Assembly: GCA_000466585.1 (NCBI GenBank)
Contig: KE993509.1
Location: 159,526 to 189,380 of the forward strand
Length of the DNA: 29,855 nucleotides
From: Clostridiales bacterium oral taxon 876 str. F0540
GTDB lineage: Bacteria > Bacillota > Clostridia > Clostridiales > Clostridiaceae
Direction of reading: 5' to 3'
Shown: positions 1 through 5,447 of the stretch, in pieces
Position numbering within the stretch: the first letter of the stretch is position 1
Layout of the letters: every line of letters begins with the position of its first letter
Translations under genes and position numbers: made by a program
Notes under the pieces: generated by a model
The model's database searches: none
What the model was told of the DNA's origin: nothing
Seen by the model: only the letters and a program-made list of their open reading frames with translations

Positions 1-16
1 GCTCGTTAAAGGTCAT
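1..16 (-). CDS. Possible start of a gene running off the window (partial)
   Basis: Directly after the csoR stop, the minus strand has GGAGGT, an 11-base gap and an ATG at 16, reading Met-Thr-Phe-Asn-Glu before the window ends. CsoR regulators are often followed by the gene they control, such as a copper chaperone or exporter, but five residues cannot identify it. The ATG lies inside a 9-bp inverted repeat (6-14 with 20-28), which could instead be a hairpin after csoR. Both readings are open. Confidence 0.3.
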
Positions 17-33
17 TTAGACCTTTAACCTCC

Positions 34-300
34 TCACCTATCTGTCATTTTTGATAAGATATCTATAACCTCATCTATTTTTTCGTCTGCATTATCATGT
101 TTAAATGCATCCTTTACGCAGTGATGTATATGCTGCTTTAAAATAAGTAAATTTGCTTTTTTAAGTAGAGCCTGAGCTGCAATAATCTGATTAGAAACAT
201 CAACACAGTATCTTCCTTCTTCAATCATTTTTATAATGCCTTCAATTTGTCCCTTTGAAGTTTTTAATGCCTGAAGTGCTTTTTTTTGTTCCTCGTTCAT
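34..300 (-). CDS. csoR: CsoR-family metal-sensing transcriptional repressor
   Basis: An 88-residue cytosolic all-helical repressor of the CsoR/RcnR/CstR (DUF156) family. Cys32, His57 and Cys61 have the same 25- and 29-residue spacing as the Cys-His-Cys Cu(I) ligands of Mycobacterium CsoR, so copper is the best guess. CstR persulfide sensors keep the cysteines but not the histidine. A longer reading frame starts at a GTG at 318, but that start would run into the operator palindrome. The ATG at 300 has AGGAGG about seven bases upstream and is preferred. The gene has its own promoter (347-375) and a GC-rich palindrome (315-335) between promoter and start, which fits autorepression relieved by metal. 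The target gene is probably downstream, outside the window. Confidence 0.9.
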   Translation of the reverse strand: MNEEQKKALQALKTSKGQIEGIIKMIEEGRYCVDVSNQIIAAQALLKKANLLILKQHIHHCVKDAFKHDNADEKIDEVIDILSKMTDR

Positions 301-314
301 AACAACCCTCCTAA

Positions 315-335
315 CCACCCACCCAGGGTGGGTGG
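315..335. promoter_or_regulatory. CsoR operator palindrome
   Basis: A perfect odd palindrome with 10-base arms, CCACCCACCC, then A, then GGGTGGGTGG. It is strikingly GC-rich in AT-rich surroundings and lies between the predicted transcription start (about 340) and the csoR ATG. CsoR operators are typically palindromes with G/C tracts flanked by A/T, so autoregulation is the natural reading. Confidence 0.75.
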
Positions 336-346
336 GGTATATTTAT

Positions 347-375
347 ACTATAGTATATTTATAAACATTTTACAA
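347..375 (-). promoter_or_regulatory. csoR promoter
   Basis: On the minus strand, TTGTAA (370-375), a 17-base spacer and TATAGT (347-352). The start would fall near 340, immediately before the palindrome at 315-335, so bound repressor would block initiation. Confidence 0.6.
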
Positions 376-394
376 GAGTATTATAAATAAATTT

Positions 395-416
395 CCTCTC
401 CCCATACGAGGAGGGG
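395..416 (-). terminator. Probable terminator of the repeat lipoprotein gene
   Basis: Arms 395-403 and 408-416 form a 9-bp GC-rich stem with one mismatch and a four-base loop. On the minus strand it is followed by an A/T-rich stretch with short T runs. It lies just after the lipoprotein stop at 431. Confidence 0.45.
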
Positions 417-430
417 TCTAATTATATAAA

Positions 431-1141
431 TTATTTGCTTATTTTGTATGATTTAACTATTTGATCTGGGTTTTCTCCCATATCATCTTTACCAGCCTTC
501 TTAAATATCCAGCCTGTTCCTTCAAGCTTATTTATGTCTAATCCAGCTTTTATTAGGGGTTCTGCCTTAAGTATAAATGTTATATCTGCATCGTTTAACC
601 CCAATTTCTCAGTCCATTGAACCTCATTTCCATCCCCAAGAATTAATCTATAGTGCTTTTGCTGCTCATGATACTTTATTAAACTCGGATCAGCCTTTAG
701 TATTCTTCTGAAGGCATCCTCCGAGCCGGTAGATTTAACTTTTTTATCACTAACATTATAAGGTTTAACAAGCCTATTTGGTAAATCCTGTCCTTCTTCC
801 TTTGCTGCCGGACTATATAACCACTCATTTTTATCAAGTTTATTAACGTCAAGTCCCGCCTTTACTAACGGATCCGCAAGCATTACCATTGCAAAATCCG
901 CCTTGTTTGCAGACATGTCTTTTGTCCATTCAAACTTCTCTCCTGTAGGCAGCTTGAATCCCCAATGCTGAAGTGCATTATGAAAGCCTCTGTTTTGTGG
1001 ATAAGCCTTTACAATTTCATTAAAAGCTTTAAGTCCGTTATCTGACTCCTTACTACCAGTTACTGTTCTGCTGCAGCCTGCTAACGACAGTACTATTATG
1101 GAAGAAACAATTAAGGCTGTTGTTTTTTTAGTTTTATTCAT
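431..1141 (-). CDS. Lipoprotein with two tandem copies of an unrecognised domain
   Basis: A 236-residue exported lipoprotein of unknown function. The N-terminus has Lys/Arg residues, a hydrophobic stretch and the lipobox LAGC with Cys23, so it should be anchored on the outer face of the membrane. The rest is two related domains of about 95 residues (about 39-133 and 143-236). Matching segments include ADPLVKAGLDVNKL (89-102) and AEPLIKAGLDINKL (193-206), each followed by a W-I/L-F/Y motif. The two ends, VKPYNVSDK and VKSYKISK, also match, so this is an internal duplication. I do not recognise the domain. The gene is transcribed alone, towards csoR, from a promoter with paired CTTCATA boxes shared with the neighbouring hydrolase, hinting at an envelope role. 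Confidence 0.8.
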   Translation of the reverse strand: MNKTKKTTALIVSSIIVLSLAGCSRTVTGSKESDNGLKAFNEIVKAYPQNRGFHNALQHWGFKLPTGEKFEWTKDMSANKADFAMVMLADPLVKAGLDVNKLDKNEWLYSPAAKEEGQDLPNRLVKPYNVSDKKVKSTGSEDAFRRILKADPSLIKYHEQQKHYRLILGDGNEVQWTEKLGLNDADITFILKAEPLIKAGLDINKLEGTGWIFKKAGKDDMGENPDQIVKSYKISK

Positions 1142-1200
1142 ATGGTTATGTCCTCCTATGACTTTATGCCCACTTGAGCATTCTATTTATTTACAAATAC

Positions 1201-1233
1201 ATAATAATTAAATTTTATGAAGAATATATGAAG
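1201..1233 (-). promoter_or_regulatory. Paired CTTCATA promoter of the repeat lipoprotein
   Basis: On the minus strand, CTTCATA (1227-1233), four bases, CTTCATA (1216-1222), nine bases, then TATTAT (1201-1206) as the -10. The repeats are 11 bp apart and occupy the -35 position, as expected for an OmpR-family response regulator acting next to RNA polymerase. The same build occurs at 2446-2478 and 2518-2550. Confidence 0.6.
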
Positions 1234-1249
1234 ATTTGATTATTTCATA

Positions 1250-1280
1250 AAAAAAGAGACAGCTAAGCTGTCTCTTTTTT
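1250..1280 (-). terminator. Terminator of the NlpC/P60 hydrolase gene
   Basis: GAGACAGCT (1256-1264) and AGCTGTCTC (1266-1274) form a stem flanked by six A and six T. It begins at the stop codon (1279-1281) of the hydrolase. The symmetry would let it act on both strands. Confidence 0.85.
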
Positions 1281-2379
1281 ACATAACTCTTCTAGCAGTA
1301 ATATAATCCGCTCTATTATATGAAGAAATTTTTATAACATCACCTGTTCTTGGCGAATGTATATACATACCGTTTCCTACGTAAATACCCATGTGAGTCG
1401 GGCTTCCACCTCTTCCATAGAAGACCAAATCTCCCGGTTGAAGTTCATCCCTGGAAACAGCATAACCATTTTTTATTTGATCATAGGTTGTTCTTCCTAA
1501 AGATATTCCAAAATGCCTGTATACATATTGAGTGAAGCCTGAGCAGTCAAAACCAGATGGTGATGTTCCACCCCACAAATATGGCGTGCCTAGGAAATTA
1601 GAAGCATAAGCTATTACGGCATTACTGGATGCCGACACAGCACCTCTGGAAGGAGTATATTTTGGAGTAGCTTGTCTTATAGCTTCAATTTGTTTTAAAG
1701 TTTCATTTAATTGCGCCTGTGATTCACCTACTGCTGATGCATATATATTTTCTTGTTTTTTTGCTTCAGCAATCAATTTACTTTGTTGATCTTTATTTAC
1801 TTTAAGTTTGTCCATCTTTTTAACATTTTCATCATTTAGTGATAAAAGCTTGCTATTTTGTTCGTTTAAAGTTTCTTTCTTCTCAGCTAGTTCCTTCTGC
1901 TTTATCTTAATGCTTGAGGTTATTTTCTTATCTAACTCAACAATGCTTCTTAAGGTTTCAACTCTTGAAAGAAAATCACTAAAGCCTTTCGACCCAAGTA
2001 TAATATTTAAATAGCCATCTACACCATTTATGTAAATTGCACGTATTCTCTTATTAAAAAGGTCTTGTTCTGATTTTATGTCTTCTTCTGATTTTTTCAA
2101 TTCATTTTCAGTATTCTTTATTTCTTCCTGCGTTTTGCTAATCTGTTTCTTATTTTCTTGAATCTGGTTCATAGTATCTTCAATTTGGTTGTCCAAATTC
2201 TCTATAGTTTGTTCTATCTCAAATCTTTTATCTTGCGCATTCTTTAGCTTGTTTTTATCCTCCTGAAGCTGTTGCTTCTGGCTTTGTACTTGCTCAGATG
2301 TTGGTGCTGCTGATACTGGATTACTAATTACTGCCATTAATGCAAAAACTAACGCAAAAACTCCTAATCTCTTTTTCAT
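1279..2379 (-). CDS. Secreted coiled-coil NlpC/P60 peptidoglycan hydrolase
   Basis: A 366-residue exported hydrolase, probably a D,L-endopeptidase cutting peptidoglycan stem peptides. A signal peptide ends near SAA (about residue 25). Residues 28-235 form a long charged coiled coil of the PcsB/CwlO type, which in relatives controls activity and can contact an FtsEX-like complex. The NlpC/P60 domain (about 252-366) has the catalytic Cys279 in DCSGF, His329 in THMGIYVG and His341 in YIHSPRTG. A GTG lies one codon upstream at 2382, but the ATG at 2379 has better spacing from AAGGAG. The promoter carries paired CTTCATA boxes, so expression is probably tied to an envelope-responsive two-component system. 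Confidence 0.93.
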   Translation of the reverse strand: MKKRLGVFALVFALMAVISNPVSAAPTSEQVQSQKQQLQEDKNKLKNAQDKRFEIEQTIENLDNQIEDTMNQIQENKKQISKTQEEIKNTENELKKSEEDIKSEQDLFNKRIRAIYINGVDGYLNIILGSKGFSDFLSRVETLRSIVELDKKITSSIKIKQKELAEKKETLNEQNSKLLSLNDENVKKMDKLKVNKDQQSKLIAEAKKQENIYASAVGESQAQLNETLKQIEAIRQATPKYTPSRGAVSASSNAVIAYASNFLGTPYLWGGTSPSGFDCSGFTQYVYRHFGISLGRTTYDQIKNGYAVSRDELQPGDLVFYGRGGSPTHMGIYVGNGMYIHSPRTGDVIKISSYNRADYITARRVM

Positions 2380-2445
2380 CACCTTTTCTCCTTAAATATT
2401 TTCAAAATTTGTATAAGCTGCTGCTATTACTTCGCTTAAGTTTGG

Positions 2446-2478
2446 ATTATACCAATAAAATATGAAGAACATATGAAG
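2446..2478 (-). promoter_or_regulatory. Paired CTTCATA promoter of the NlpC/P60 hydrolase
   Basis: On the minus strand, CTTCATA (2472-2478), four bases, CTTCATA (2461-2467), nine bases, then a perfect TATAAT (2446-2451). No conventional -35 is present because the second repeat sits there. It faces away from a matching rightward promoter 39 bases to its right. Confidence 0.7.
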
Positions 2479-2517
2479 GTTTATTAGTTATTAATTTTTC
2501 TTTAGATTTTGCATTTT

Positions 2518-2550
2518 CTTCATATTTTCTACATAATTCGATATTATAAT
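2518..2550 (+). promoter_or_regulatory. Rightward paired CTTCATA/CTACATA promoter
   Basis: On the plus strand, CTTCATA (2518-2524), four bases, CTACATA (2529-2535), nine bases, then a perfect TATAAT (2545-2550). This repeats the build of the two minus-strand promoters at 1201 and 2446. No protein gene lies downstream on this strand; the structured segment 2557-2690 does. Confidence 0.6.
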
Positions 2551-2556
2551 ACAAAT

Positions 2557-2690
2557 ATGGTCAACTAGTCAAATTTTCTAACCCATCCTTCACATTGATT
2601 AGTTGATATTTATCCTTTATGGGTTAAACCCCAAATTTAAATTACCCCTATATAAAAGGAAGTCTGTTTCCCCAAACAGACTTCCTTTAC
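2557..2690 (+). ncRNA. Candidate small RNA with an H-type pseudoknot
   Basis: A predicted transcript from about 2557, seven bases after the TATAAT at 2545, to the hairpin at 2655-2688. Stem 1 pairs TCAACTAGTCAA (2561-2572) with TTGATTAGTTGA (2595-2606) over 12 pairs including one G-U. The loop of stem 1 holds TAACCCAT (2579-2586), which is fully complementary to ATGGGTTA (2619-2626) beyond the stem, giving an H-type pseudoknot. The G-U (2568-2599) would be a C-A mismatch on the other strand, which favours plus-strand transcription. No convincing open reading frame is present. I do not recognise the family. It would be free-standing, because the next genes on this strand are far away. Confidence 0.45.
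2655..2688. terminator. Strong hairpin terminator, usable from both sides
   Basis: A perfect 15-bp stem (2655-2669 with 2674-2688) and a CCCC loop. It follows the LysR gene on the minus strand, where TTTTATAT comes after the stem, and it closes the candidate small RNA on the plus strand, where the T run is weaker. Confidence 0.85.
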
Positions 2691-2719
2691 TATGTTTTCA
2701 TATGAATAAAGCTAAAATT

Positions 2720-3604
2720 TTATTCATTCATAAAACAAGATTTTATAAACTCATTGATAAATTCCTCATTGCTTCCTTTAAGATATATGAAATTAAATTC
2801 TCTATATATCTGTATTCCTTCAATTGCAACTATCTTTATGCACCCTTGCTTAAGCTCTCTTTTTATTGTTTCTTTTGAAATTATAGTATATCCTAAATTC
2901 TCTTCTACCAGAGATTTTATTGCAGAGATACTTCCAAGTTCCATATATGGATTAAAATTATTTATGTCATATCCTAATTCTTTCAGCTTATCTTCAAATA
3001 TTTCTCTTGTACCGGAACCTTTTTCCCTTATTATCAATTCACCTAGTAAAATTTCTTCAATAGAAACCTTATCCTTCTTAGCAAATTGATGTTTATCTGA
3101 AACAGCAAGCACCATTTCATCATCTTTAAATTTCTTGTAACTGAACTTATTTCTATCAAAATTACCTTCAACTAAAGCTAAGTCAAGTTTTCTATTCAGC
3201 AATTTACTTATTATTTCCTCAGTATTATTTACTTGAAGGAGTATATCTGTATTAGGATGTTCTTTTTTATATTCTGCCAGAATATATGGCAGCACATATC
3301 CTCCTACAGTCATTGAAGCTCCGACCTCATAGGACTTATGTATGCCTCTCTTATTTCTTATTTCTGTTTCCAGGTTTCTATGTAAAATTTCCAATTCCTT
3401 AGCATATTTATATAAAATCAATCCTTCTTCTGTTAAATCAATTTCCTTTCCTGTCTTTTTAATCAAGCCCACTTCATAATATTCTTCAAGATATTTTATA
3501 TGCTGAGATACAGCCGGTTGAGTTAAATTTAATATCTCCGCAGCTTTTGTAAAACTCTTTATCCTTGCAACTGTAATAAATGTTATTAATCTTATATCAA
3601 GCAA
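2720..3604 (-). CDS. LysR-family transcriptional regulator (CysL/CbbR/YeiE-like)
   Basis: A LysR-type regulator of 294 residues. The N-terminal winged helix-turn-helix (about 1-60) has the typical SFTKAAEILNLTQPAVSQHI, and the C-terminal substrate-binding fold (about 85-290) would sense a small ligand. An upstream ATG gives ten more residues, but LysR proteins normally begin right at the xDIRLITF segment. The TTG at 3604 has AGGAG eight bases upstream and is the likelier start. The nearest relatives by eye are CysL, CbbR and YeiE. YeiE is genetically linked to YeiH, and a YeiH homologue lies 3.4 kb away, so a link to sulfur metabolism is possible but unproven. The ligand and targets are unknown. 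Confidence 0.88.
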   Translation of the reverse strand: MLDIRLITFITVARIKSFTKAAEILNLTQPAVSQHIKYLEEYYEVGLIKKTGKEIDLTEEGLILYKYAKELEILHRNLETEIRNKRGIHKSYEVGASMTVGGYVLPYILAEYKKEHPNTDILLQVNNTEEIISKLLNRKLDLALVEGNFDRNKFSYKKFKDDEMVLAVSDKHQFAKKDKVSIEEILLGELIIREKGSGTREIFEDKLKELGYDINNFNPYMELGSISAIKSLVEENLGYTIISKETIKRELKQGCIKIVAIEGIQIYREFNFIYLKGSNEEFINEFIKSCFMNE

Positions 3605-3669
3605 AATATCAACTCCTGCAATACAACTTTTCAAATATTATATTAGCATAATAATGGTTATAAAACAGT

Positions 3670-3711
3670 AAAAATCCGCATACTAAAATTTTCTTAGTTA
3701 TGCGGATTTTT
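3670..3711 (-). terminator. Terminator of the carboxymuconolactone decarboxylase-like gene
   Basis: AAAAATCCGCATA (3670-3682) pairs with TATGCGGATTTTT (3699-3711), with a shorter inner CTAA/TTAG stem. It lies 19 bases after the stop at 3730 and isolates that gene from the LysR gene. Confidence 0.85.
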
Positions 3712-3729
3712 GTGAGAGATACTTATAAA

Positions 3730-4107
3730 CTAATGTGGTTTTATTATTGTACCATTATTGAAATGATTCATAGACCCTACAAGATCTATTACAGATATTA
3801 TTTCAACTATCTGTTTGTCAGTAAAACCAGCATCTTTTAACTGCTTAGTATACATAGTTATGCACATTTCACAGTTATTCATTACGGACACAGTAAAAGC
3901 TATGGCAAGTTTTGTTTTCTTATCAAGTTCTTCAGAACCCATTACAGTTTTTAGCTTCTCTATTACTATTTTCATATACTCAGGATGGTTAGCCATTGCC
4001 TGAAATGTTAACGGTATTTCATCTCCAAATATGTGCTTGATTTGTTCAAACATAGATTTTACTTCGCCTTCAGCTTCTTTTTCAGTAATCATTTTTATTG
4101 TTGCCAT
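3730..4107 (-). CDS. Carboxymuconolactone decarboxylase/AhpD-like protein
   Basis: A 125-residue small helical protein of the carboxymuconolactone decarboxylase/AhpD family, members of which form oligomers and often act as thiol-based peroxidase partners. The redox motif is Cys79-Glu-Met-Cys82 in NNCEMCITMY. AhpD enzymes usually have CxxC followed three residues later by His in the proton-relay set; here that position is Tyr86, so activity may differ. The ATG at 4107 has AGGAGG (about 4115-4120) upstream. It appears to be a single-gene unit, with its own terminator at 3670 and several dyads upstream (4147-4207). The position beside cytochromes and a thioredoxin reductase fits a redox role, but the substrate is unknown. 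Confidence 0.85.
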   Translation of the reverse strand: MATIKMITEKEAEGEVKSMFEQIKHIFGDEIPLTFQAMANHPEYMKIVIEKLKTVMGSEELDKKTKLAIAFTVSVMNNCEMCITMYTKQLKDAGFTDKQIVEIISVIDLVGSMNHFNNGTIIKPH

Positions 4108-4146
4108 AAAAATCCTCCTAGAAGTGAAAATTTAATTTGAATTACT

Positions 4147-4207
4147 AAGCTAAATATAGCTTGCTTAAGTTAAGAATTTATATCCATCTAATTTTCCAAG
4201 CTATATT
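4147..4207. repeat. Nested inverted repeats upstream of the CMD-like gene
   Basis: AATATAGCTTG (4153-4163) and CAAGCTATATT (4197-4207) are perfect 11-bp arms 33 bases apart. A second dyad, AAGCTA-AATA-TAGCTT (4147-4162), overlaps the left arm. Together they look like a multi-site operator or a leader hairpin 40-100 bases before the start codon. The rest of 4208-4343 holds no recognisable feature. Confidence 0.4.
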
Positions 4208-4343
4208 AAATCTTAGAAGTTGGGTTTACATAAAGAAAATAGCTAAAGGCTTCGATTTTTTTGATGTTTATATACTTTAATAATTTTTATATAATAAAAA
4301 ACAATCATAAGATTAATGCTTGTTTTTAAATCCGATTATAGTA

Positions 4344-4874
4344 CTATGTCATAAGATGAATAATCATAAATATAATAAATGCTATTCCAGTAACCATATG
4401 AAACTTAACACCTATTTTTTTGTATCTAAAGATTCCCGATAAAATTTGAACACCTAAAACTCCTAAAGCTAAGAGTCCAGATATATAGCGAAGGTTTAAA
4501 AATAATCCTCTTGACAGCATAATATATGCATGAAGTATTATTATGCCAAAAGCTATAATAGATATAGGAACATGCCATTCTCTTGTGATTCTGGCTAGAA
4601 CTAAAAGCTTTTGCTTAATTTCCTTTGAAGTTATTCTCTTAACAACTCTTCTTATTACATACATAGATATTGAAAAACCAAATCCATAGGCTGCTAGCTC
4701 ACCTATTGATCCACCCATCTTTCTCAATGCTCTAGCACTTATAAGACTTGATTGATTTCCAGTATGTGTAATAAGATAAATTACTGCTCCTGCAAGTAAT
4801 GCAAAAATTCCTAATGAATACATCACTCGTATTCTTTCTTTTTTATTACTAATCAAATGTTTATTATTGTTCAT
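4344..4874 (-). CDS. Membrane cytochrome b-like protein with two His-x13-His helices
   Basis: A 176-residue integral membrane protein with about five hydrophobic helices (roughly 18-36, 58-75, 101-120, 130-150 and 157-175). Two of these each carry a pair of histidines 14 apart: His101/His115 and His159/His173. This is the bis-histidine pattern of ferric-reductase-like and related di-haem membrane cytochromes, where haems are stacked across the bilayer, so I infer two b-type haems. No flavin or NAD domain is present, so electrons must come from a partner. The gene is 27 bases downstream of a cytochrome b5-like lipoprotein on the same strand, which is the obvious partner. Direction of electron flow and substrate are not evident. 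Confidence 0.7.
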   Translation of the reverse strand: MNNNKHLISNKKERIRVMYSLGIFALLAGAVIYLITHTGNQSSLISARALRKMGGSIGELAAYGFGFSISMYVIRRVVKRITSKEIKQKLLVLARITREWHVPISIIAFGIIILHAYIMLSRGLFLNLRYISGLLALGVLGVQILSGIFRYKKIGVKFHMVTGIAFIIFMIIHLMT

Positions 4875-4901
4875 TATATCCTCCTTATATAATAATATAA
4901 A

Positions 4902-5255
4902 TTATTTAAGTTTTCCAATTATAGTCAATCCATTAAGGACATCTTTTCCATGTGGAGATTTATTTATTTCATTTGACAAATCATTTCCTGCTGTTATTCC
5001 ACCTTCATGTTTTCCGTTTCTCCAGCCTTTTGCATGAGTTACATCGTAAACTACTCCATCAACCGCCACATAAGCCGGGTTCCCATTTTGACCATTATAT
5101 TTCTTTAATTCATCTAATGTAAATTCTTTGTTTGATGAAACTTCTGTGCTAACATTGCTTTCTGAAACTGGTTTATTTTCAACAACAGTTTTGTTTGAAC
5201 AACCTCCCAGAATTATTAACGTACCTAATATACTAGCTATAAAAATTTTTTTCAT
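4902..5255 (-). CDS. Exported cytochrome b5-like lipoprotein
   Basis: A 117-residue lipoprotein. The signal peptide ends in LGGC (Cys19), then comes a Ser/Val/Lys linker (20-43) and a cytochrome b5-like haem/steroid-binding domain (44-117) with the family segment FTLDELKKYNGQNGNPAYVA. Two candidate haem-ligand histidines remain: His83 in KHEGG, reminiscent of the b5 HPGG, and His102 in SPHGKDVL. It would sit on the outer face of the membrane. It is the first gene of an apparent two-gene unit with the di-haem membrane protein 27 bases downstream, suggesting electron transfer to or from the cell surface. A promoter TTTACA-N17-TAAATT (5303-5331) precedes it. Confidence 0.8.
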   Translation of the reverse strand: MKKIFIASILGTLIILGGCSNKTVVENKPVSESNVSTEVSSNKEFTLDELKKYNGQNGNPAYVAVDGVVYDVTHAKGWRNGKHEGGITAGNDLSNEINKSPHGKDVLNGLTIIGKLK

Positions 5256-5302
5256 ATTGACCTCCTATAAATAACATTTATCCATTAATATACTTTATTG
5301 AT

Positions 5303-5331
5303 AATTTAAGTTTAAATAGCTTATATGTAAA
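5303..5331 (-). promoter_or_regulatory. Promoter of the cytochrome b5/membrane cytochrome unit
   Basis: On the minus strand, TTTACA (5326-5331), 17 bases, TAAATT (5303-5308). A diverged pair of GTTCATA/ATTCATA boxes 11 bp apart (5346-5363) lies 14 bases upstream of the -35. It resembles the boxes at 1216 and 2461 but sits in a different position. Confidence 0.4.
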
Positions 5332-5405
5332 TTAGGAGGCAAATTTATGAATTTTATATGAACTAAAACAAATTTATATTTTGTAAACTATTAAAGTATA
5401 TATAA

Positions 5406-5446
5406 AAAGACCGCCTATTATGAAATAATTTCATAGGCGATCTTTT
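5406..5446 (-). terminator. Terminator of the thioredoxin reductase-like gene
   Basis: AAAGA and CGCCTA (from 5406 to 5417) pair with TAGGCG and TCTTT (5434-5445), with an inner TGAAA/TTTCA stem, one mismatch and a three-base bulge, followed by T runs on both strands. It starts at the stop of the gene at 5448. Confidence 0.8.
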
Positions 5447-5447
5447 A

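Noticed and set aside
34..300. CstR (persulfide sensor) instead of CsoR
   Set aside because: His57 is present at the copper-ligand position and the operator is a CsoR-like G/C palindrome. The nearby sulfur genes have their own ArsR-type sensor.
2603..2878. Plus-strand open frame of 91 codons overlapping the LysR gene
   Set aside because: It runs through the terminator hairpin, has no ribosome site and lies antisense to a clear LysR coding region. Its composition is that of a shadow frame.
4297..4325. Terminator for the membrane cytochrome gene (AAAACAA with TTGTTTT)
   Set aside because: The stem is all A/T apart from one pair and the loop is 15 bases, so it is too weak to call.
5334..5361. 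AGGAGG followed seven bases later by ATG on the plus strand
   Set aside because: The frame stops after four codons and there is no gene beyond it. It is probably chance or an old remnant.
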